Positions 61,178-64,000 of a stretch of DNA of 64,000 bases are shown piece after piece. The stretch lies in assembly GCA_012841015.1 (NCBI GenBank), contig DUVN01000014.1, positions 1 through 64,000 on the forward strand, given 5' to 3'. Position numbers and translations under genes: made by a program. Every line of letters begins with the position of its first letter. Positions within the stretch are counted from its first letter, which is position 1. The notes beneath the pieces are model-generated. The model was not told the origin of the DNA, searched no databases, and worked only from the letters and a program-made list of their open reading frames with translations. The stretch is from Clostridiaceae bacterium (GTDB lineage Bacteria; Bacillota; Clostridia; Saccharofermentanales; DTU023).

Positions 61178-62729
61178 CGAGCAAGATATGGTGAATCGCT
61201 TGATGCAAAGTCTTTCTTCGATCGACGATGATTTGCTTCTCGATGTAGAACCTGCAAAGAGAGGAAATATTGTCTCGATGCCGGTCAATCATGTCGATGG
61301 AATTCCCACAAGTGAAAGAAGCCATACTACCCGCCACGTTCCAGCTGATCGTGAGCATGTGAGGGTTCGTGACAAGTATAAGCGTAAGTCGAGTCGAAAG
61401 GTATGGGTTGCCGTGGCAAGTATCGCGGCGTGTCTCATCGTTGTGTTTGGTGTCCTTTATGTGTGGCAAGCTGGTCTGAATGGTGCCGTGAAAGATGCCG
61501 CACGAGATTACAGCAATGAACATGCAAAGGCGCCGAAAGCTTTAGATGGATCGTTCGATCAAACATCGTTTGAAGTCGTCATGTCTCCCGACGATCAAGT
61601 CTCGTTCGATCGGGCATTTGTCAAAGTCATTGAGGCGCTCAGTGTACCATCATTAGAGGCGTCTGCCAACGTAGAGAATGAGAAAGAGGTTGTTTTATCG
61701 CGTGTGATCACACGCTTGGCCGATCAATCTGCCTATCAAGTTCTTGCTTCTTCAGAGCGGAACGCTGTTTATTCTCCTCTCAACTTGTACCAAACGGTTG
61801 CCCTTCTCGCCGAGAGCGTCGAAAATGACAGGCGCGCCCCTTTCGATCCGTTGCTTGTTGACAATGCTAGTGGTGACACGATGACAATCTTTTCTCCGTA
61901 TTATGTCCTAACAGAAGAGTGTACCGCTCAAAGTGCTGTCTTGATGGGTGCGCATTTGTATGAGTTGTGTGATCAACCGTTGTTGACTTCTATCAGCAAT
62001 AGATTTTTCTACGATGTCTACACATGGAACGATGGAACAGATCGTTCTGCATCGGCTGTGAGCCCTCACTTTGCGACTGCCATTGAATGGAATCCTTTGA
62101 ATGAACTGCTATTCATGTTTCAGTACGATGCCGATGTCACTTGGACAAAGAGCATGTCGAGTGTTGCACTTAGAGAAGGGCTGTTTCATACACCTCAGGA
62201 TACGTTGACCGGTGTGTCGTTTTTTGATTCGGATGATGCATCGCTTCGACATTGGGAACTCGACGGAGCCATCGCGTGTGAATTACCTGTCGTAGGCGGG
62301 AATCTCTACCTCGTTTTGCCAGATGAGGGTTTGAGACCTGACGATCTGCTTGAGCAGGATTCTTTCTTTACGAGGTTTCTCACGGCTGAGCCGGCAGGTA
62401 AGAATGCCGTCGCCCGTTTCCCCGCGCTAAACGTGTGCGACCAGCGCAATCTTGTGGGAGTTTCAGGAGTAGAGGAGCTCCGTAAGCTCATAGAAGCGCC
62501 TGTCCGCCTTCAGTGGTTGAAAGGCGAAGACGTCTCCATTCCTCTGTTTGAGCAGGACATCAACTTCTCACTTGATGGCCCTGTCCATCAAACCGATGAG
62601 CGTGGTCCCGATGCCGTTGATCGCATGTCTCTTGAGGCTATTTTTGATCGCCCTTTCATCTTTTGCTTGACTGAAGAGACGTACAATATTCCGATTCTTA
62701 TCGGCGTATGTAGGTATCCCGATAGATAA
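61170..62729 (+). CDS. Membrane anti-sigma candidate with serpin-like ectodomain
   Basis: 519 residues. A cytoplasmic part (about 1-75), one membrane helix (about 78-99) and a large outside domain. The outside domain shows serpin marks: NAVYSPLNLYQTVALLAES near residue 200 (serpin N-x-x-x-SP-x-S), and a C-terminal RPFIFCLTEETYNIPILIGVCRYP (serpin RPF-x-F...G-x-x-x-x-P), split in view of length as RPFIFCLTEETYN and IPILIGVCRYP. The hinge before it lacks the Ala-rich pattern of inhibitory serpins. The start overlaps the sigma gene by 8 bp; AGGAAAGGGG is 7 bp before ATG 61170. Position and topology suggest the anti-sigma factor; the N terminus shows no classic zinc anti-sigma motif. Confidence 0.72.
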   Translation: MIDEQDMVNRLMQSLSSIDDDLLLDVEPAKRGNIVSMPVNHVDGIPTSERSHTTRHVPADREHVRVRDKYKRKSSRKVWVAVASIAACLIVVFGVLYVWQAGLNGAVKDAARDYSNEHAKAPKALDGSFDQTSFEVVMSPDDQVSFDRAFVKVIEALSVPSLEASANVENEKEVVLSRVITRLADQSAYQVLASSERNAVYSPLNLYQTVALLAESVENDRRAPFDPLLVDNASGDTMTIFSPYYVLTEECTAQSAVLMGAHLYELCDQPLLTSISNRFFYDVYTWNDGTDRSASAVSPHFATAIEWNPLNELLFMFQYDADVTWTKSMSSVALREGLFHTPQDTLTGVSFFDSDDASLRHWELDGAIACELPVVGGNLYLVLPDEGLRPDDLLEQDSFFTRFLTAEPAGKNAVARFPALNVCDQRNLVGVSGVEELRKLIEAPVRLQWLKGEDVSIPLFEQDINFSLDGPVHQTDERGPDAVDRMSLEAIFDRPFIFCLTEETYNIPILIGVCRYPDR

Positions 62730-62866
62730 TCAACAGAGAGCTTTCTAGATCGATGTGTTTAGGGTTGAGCAGGTCTTAGTTCTTCGAGATAGCTGGTACG
62801 AAAACGTTTAGAGCTTCTCTTTAGAATTGTTTAAGAGCTAAAGAACAATAGGCTTTTGCGATATAT

Positions 62867-62895
62867 TTGACTTTCAAGGCGTTTCTGTTTATGAT
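62867..62895 (+). promoter_or_regulatory. Promoter of the cobalamin riboswitch transcript
   Basis: TTGACT (62867-62872), 17 bp, TATGAT (62890-62895), about 15-20 bp before the riboswitch. Confidence 0.75.
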
Positions 62896-62910
62896 CAGCA
62901 TATTAGGGAT

Positions 62911-63070
62911 ATAGTGCGTTCAAGCGAAGGGAAACAGGTGAGAAACCTGTGCGGTACCGCCGCTGTAAACGAGTGTTTTTTCCTGATGTAGATCAGCCAC
63001 TGAGAAATTGGGAAGGCGGAAAAAACAGAAGCTCCAGCTTCGCCTCGTGAGCCAGAAGACCTGCTGAGCG
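62911..63070 (+). ncRNA. Cobalamin (adenosylcobalamin-type) riboswitch
   Basis: Conserved blocks in order: GGGAAACAGGTGAGAAACCTG (20-base limit: GGGAAACAGGTGAGAAACCT), GCGGTACCGCCGCTGTAA, GCCACTGAG-AAATT-GGGAAGGC (B12 box) and GAGCCAGAAGACCTGC. They form the multi-helix cobalamin aptamer. It is followed by a rho-independent terminator, so B12 should turn expression off. Confidence 0.95.
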
Positions 63071-63137
63071 CATAAAGAGTAACAGTGCAACGGGTTATTG
63101 TGCGTTACGGGTTTTTGGTGCGCATGTAGTGAAAACG

Positions 63138-63178
63138 GACCGCGTGTTCCGACCGAAAGGCGGACGTGCGGTTTTTTA
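63138..63178 (+). terminator. Riboswitch terminator
   Basis: ACCGCGTGTTCCG pairs with CGGACGTGCGGT (one bulge), followed by TTTTTT. It lies between the aptamer and the start codon of the next gene. Confidence 0.85.
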
Positions 63179-63245
63179 TGGCATCGCACCCCGAAACAAA
63201 CAAAACCCCAAGGTCCATCGCTAAGAGGAACTGGAGGTTTTATCG

Positions 63246-64000
63246 ATGAAAGGACTGAAAAAATGGGGCGCCGTCGTTGTGATATTGGCGCTCATTTTGT
63301 CGTTTGCGCCTTTTGTTCTGCCGACAACGTACGCGTCGGCTGAGGAGGGCGCACCGACTGTGGAAGGGATGGCAGGCAATGAAACGCCGCCACCAGCAGA
63401 AAGCTTACAAGATGAGACGAGTGGAGAGGCAAAAGTCCCGCCTGTAGAAGGAGGCTTGTCGCCCGAGGGGATAGGCGGGGAAGAATCATCATCTCCTTCG
63501 GAAGAGGGTTTGTCTGAAGGGGCAGGAGGGGAAGAAACGCAACCTTTGCCAGAAGAAGGCTTACCTGAAGGAACCGATGAAGGGGAGGCTCCCGTGAACG
63601 AGGGAACTGACGGTGGTGAACTGCAAGGTGACGGTGAACCTGACGAAGGACAAGCTTTGAATGAGGCTCCCACAGAGGAGACTCCGCCTGAAGAGGAAAA
63701 TACATTAGCAAGATCGCAAGGTGCGCGCGGCACAGGGACGATCACCGTTACATTCACCGTAACAGGCTCGAAGATTCTCGAAACAAAAGAAGACCATGCG
63801 ACGGCGTACGAAGACGGCCCGTGGTTGACAGAAACCGTCGTCATTGAAAGCGGAAAGACAGTCACTGATGTCACAAATCAATTGCTCGATAATCCGCTCA
63901 ACGGCCGATCAGTCGTCATTTACTCGAGCACCTATGGCTCTTTTCTGAACGAAATATCTGTGGACGGCAAGACGAATACGGGCGGTATCACCAACGGGCA
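63246..64000 (+). CDS. Surface protein with DUF4430 (transcobalamin-like) domain, partial
   Basis: At least 251 residues, cut by the window end. Signal peptide (about 1-31, ending TTYASA), then a Glu/Gly/Pro-rich low-complexity spacer (about 33-158) with repeats such as PPVEGGLSPEGIGGEE, then a beta-rich domain from TITVTFTVTGSKILETKE onward, with VVIESGKTVTDVTNQLLDN and YGSFLNEISVDG. The domain matches the DUF4430 pattern, related to the C-terminal cobalamin-binding domain of transcobalamin. Control by a B12 riboswitch supports a role in binding cobalamin or an analog at the cell surface. ATG 63246 follows GGAGG. Confidence 0.85.
   Translation, partial: MKGLKKWGAVVVILALILSFAPFVLPTTYASAEEGAPTVEGMAGNETPPPAESLQDETSGEAKVPPVEGGLSPEGIGGEESSSPSEEGLSEGAGGEETQPLPEEGLPEGTDEGEAPVNEGTDGGELQGDGEPDEGQALNEAPTEETPPEEENTLARSQGARGTGTITVTFTVTGSKILETKEDHATAYEDGPWLTETVVIESGKTVTDVTNQLLDNPLNGRSVVIYSSTYGSFLNEISVDGKTNTGGITNG

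Overview
The window looks like a chromosomal segment of an uncultured anaerobic Clostridia-type Firmicute. The evidence is two CIRCE-controlled chaperone operons in Gram-positive arrangement (groES-groEL and hrcA-grpE-dnaK-dnaJ), T-box leaders, strong Shine-Dalgarno sites with frequent GTG and TTG starts, DUF4364 and DUF5685 family genes, and a tyrosine phenol-lyase type enzyme suggesting amino-acid fermentation. I cannot place the genus. There is no phage, transposase, integrase or CRISPR array.

Layout. 0.2-9.5 kb: a surface protein, a DUF4364 regulator, a CvpA-like membrane protein, CIRCE-groES-groEL, an anchored protein of unknown role, a BaiN-type flavoprotein, mutY and tRNA-Gln(CTG). 9.5-32.6 kb: a large RiPP (ribosomally made, modified peptide) locus. 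32.9-35.7 kb: an AT-richer proA-proB-proC operon followed by an orphan T-box remnant on the opposite strand. 36.1-41 kb: aspartokinase, hom, thrC, thrB. 41-45 kb: two tandem paralogous beta-eliminating lyases, each behind its own T-box. 45-53 kb: DUF5685 protein, a Cys-tailed J protein, membrane and peptidase-like proteins, NfeD plus band-7, hemW. 53.1-59.1 kb: CIRCE-hrcA-grpE-dnaK-dnaJ and an exonuclease. 59.1-60.4 kb: a MarR regulator and acpP. 60.4-62.7 kb: an ECF sigma factor with a serpin-like membrane anti-sigma candidate. 62.9-64 kb: a cobalamin riboswitch ahead of a DUF4430 surface protein cut by the window end.

The RiPP locus is the main discovery candidate. It holds an E. coli-type YcaO, twelve Nif11-like precursors with near-identical 79-residue leaders ending in Gly-Gly and very different cores, a dedicated acyl carrier protein, a GNAT acyltransferase, an HlyD-like adaptor, and two NHLM-type ABC transporters, one carrying a C39 leader peptidase. 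A methyltransferase, an HExxH protein and a STAS anti-sigma antagonist lie on the opposite strand. It is framed by an RsbU/RsbW-like phosphatase-kinase fusion and a MalT-like LuxR regulator. Eleven of twelve cores begin with Lys right after Gly-Gly, which suggests Lys acylation by the GNAT with the ACP as donor. One precursor has lost one base at exactly that Lys codon, which throws a 58-residue core out of frame.

The second strong candidate is the lyase pair. The T-box of the first copy carries a Cys specifier codon (TGC) and that of the second a Tyr codon (TAC) at the same place in otherwise near-identical leaders. The second enzyme keeps the Arg and Phe-Phe residues that define tyrosine phenol-lyase, while the first has His and Ser-Phe there. 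Leader and enzyme appear to have diverged together after one duplication.

All calls were made by reading the sequence; no database search or folding program was run. Residue numbers for tyrosine phenol-lyase, tryptophanase and serpins come from general knowledge of those families.
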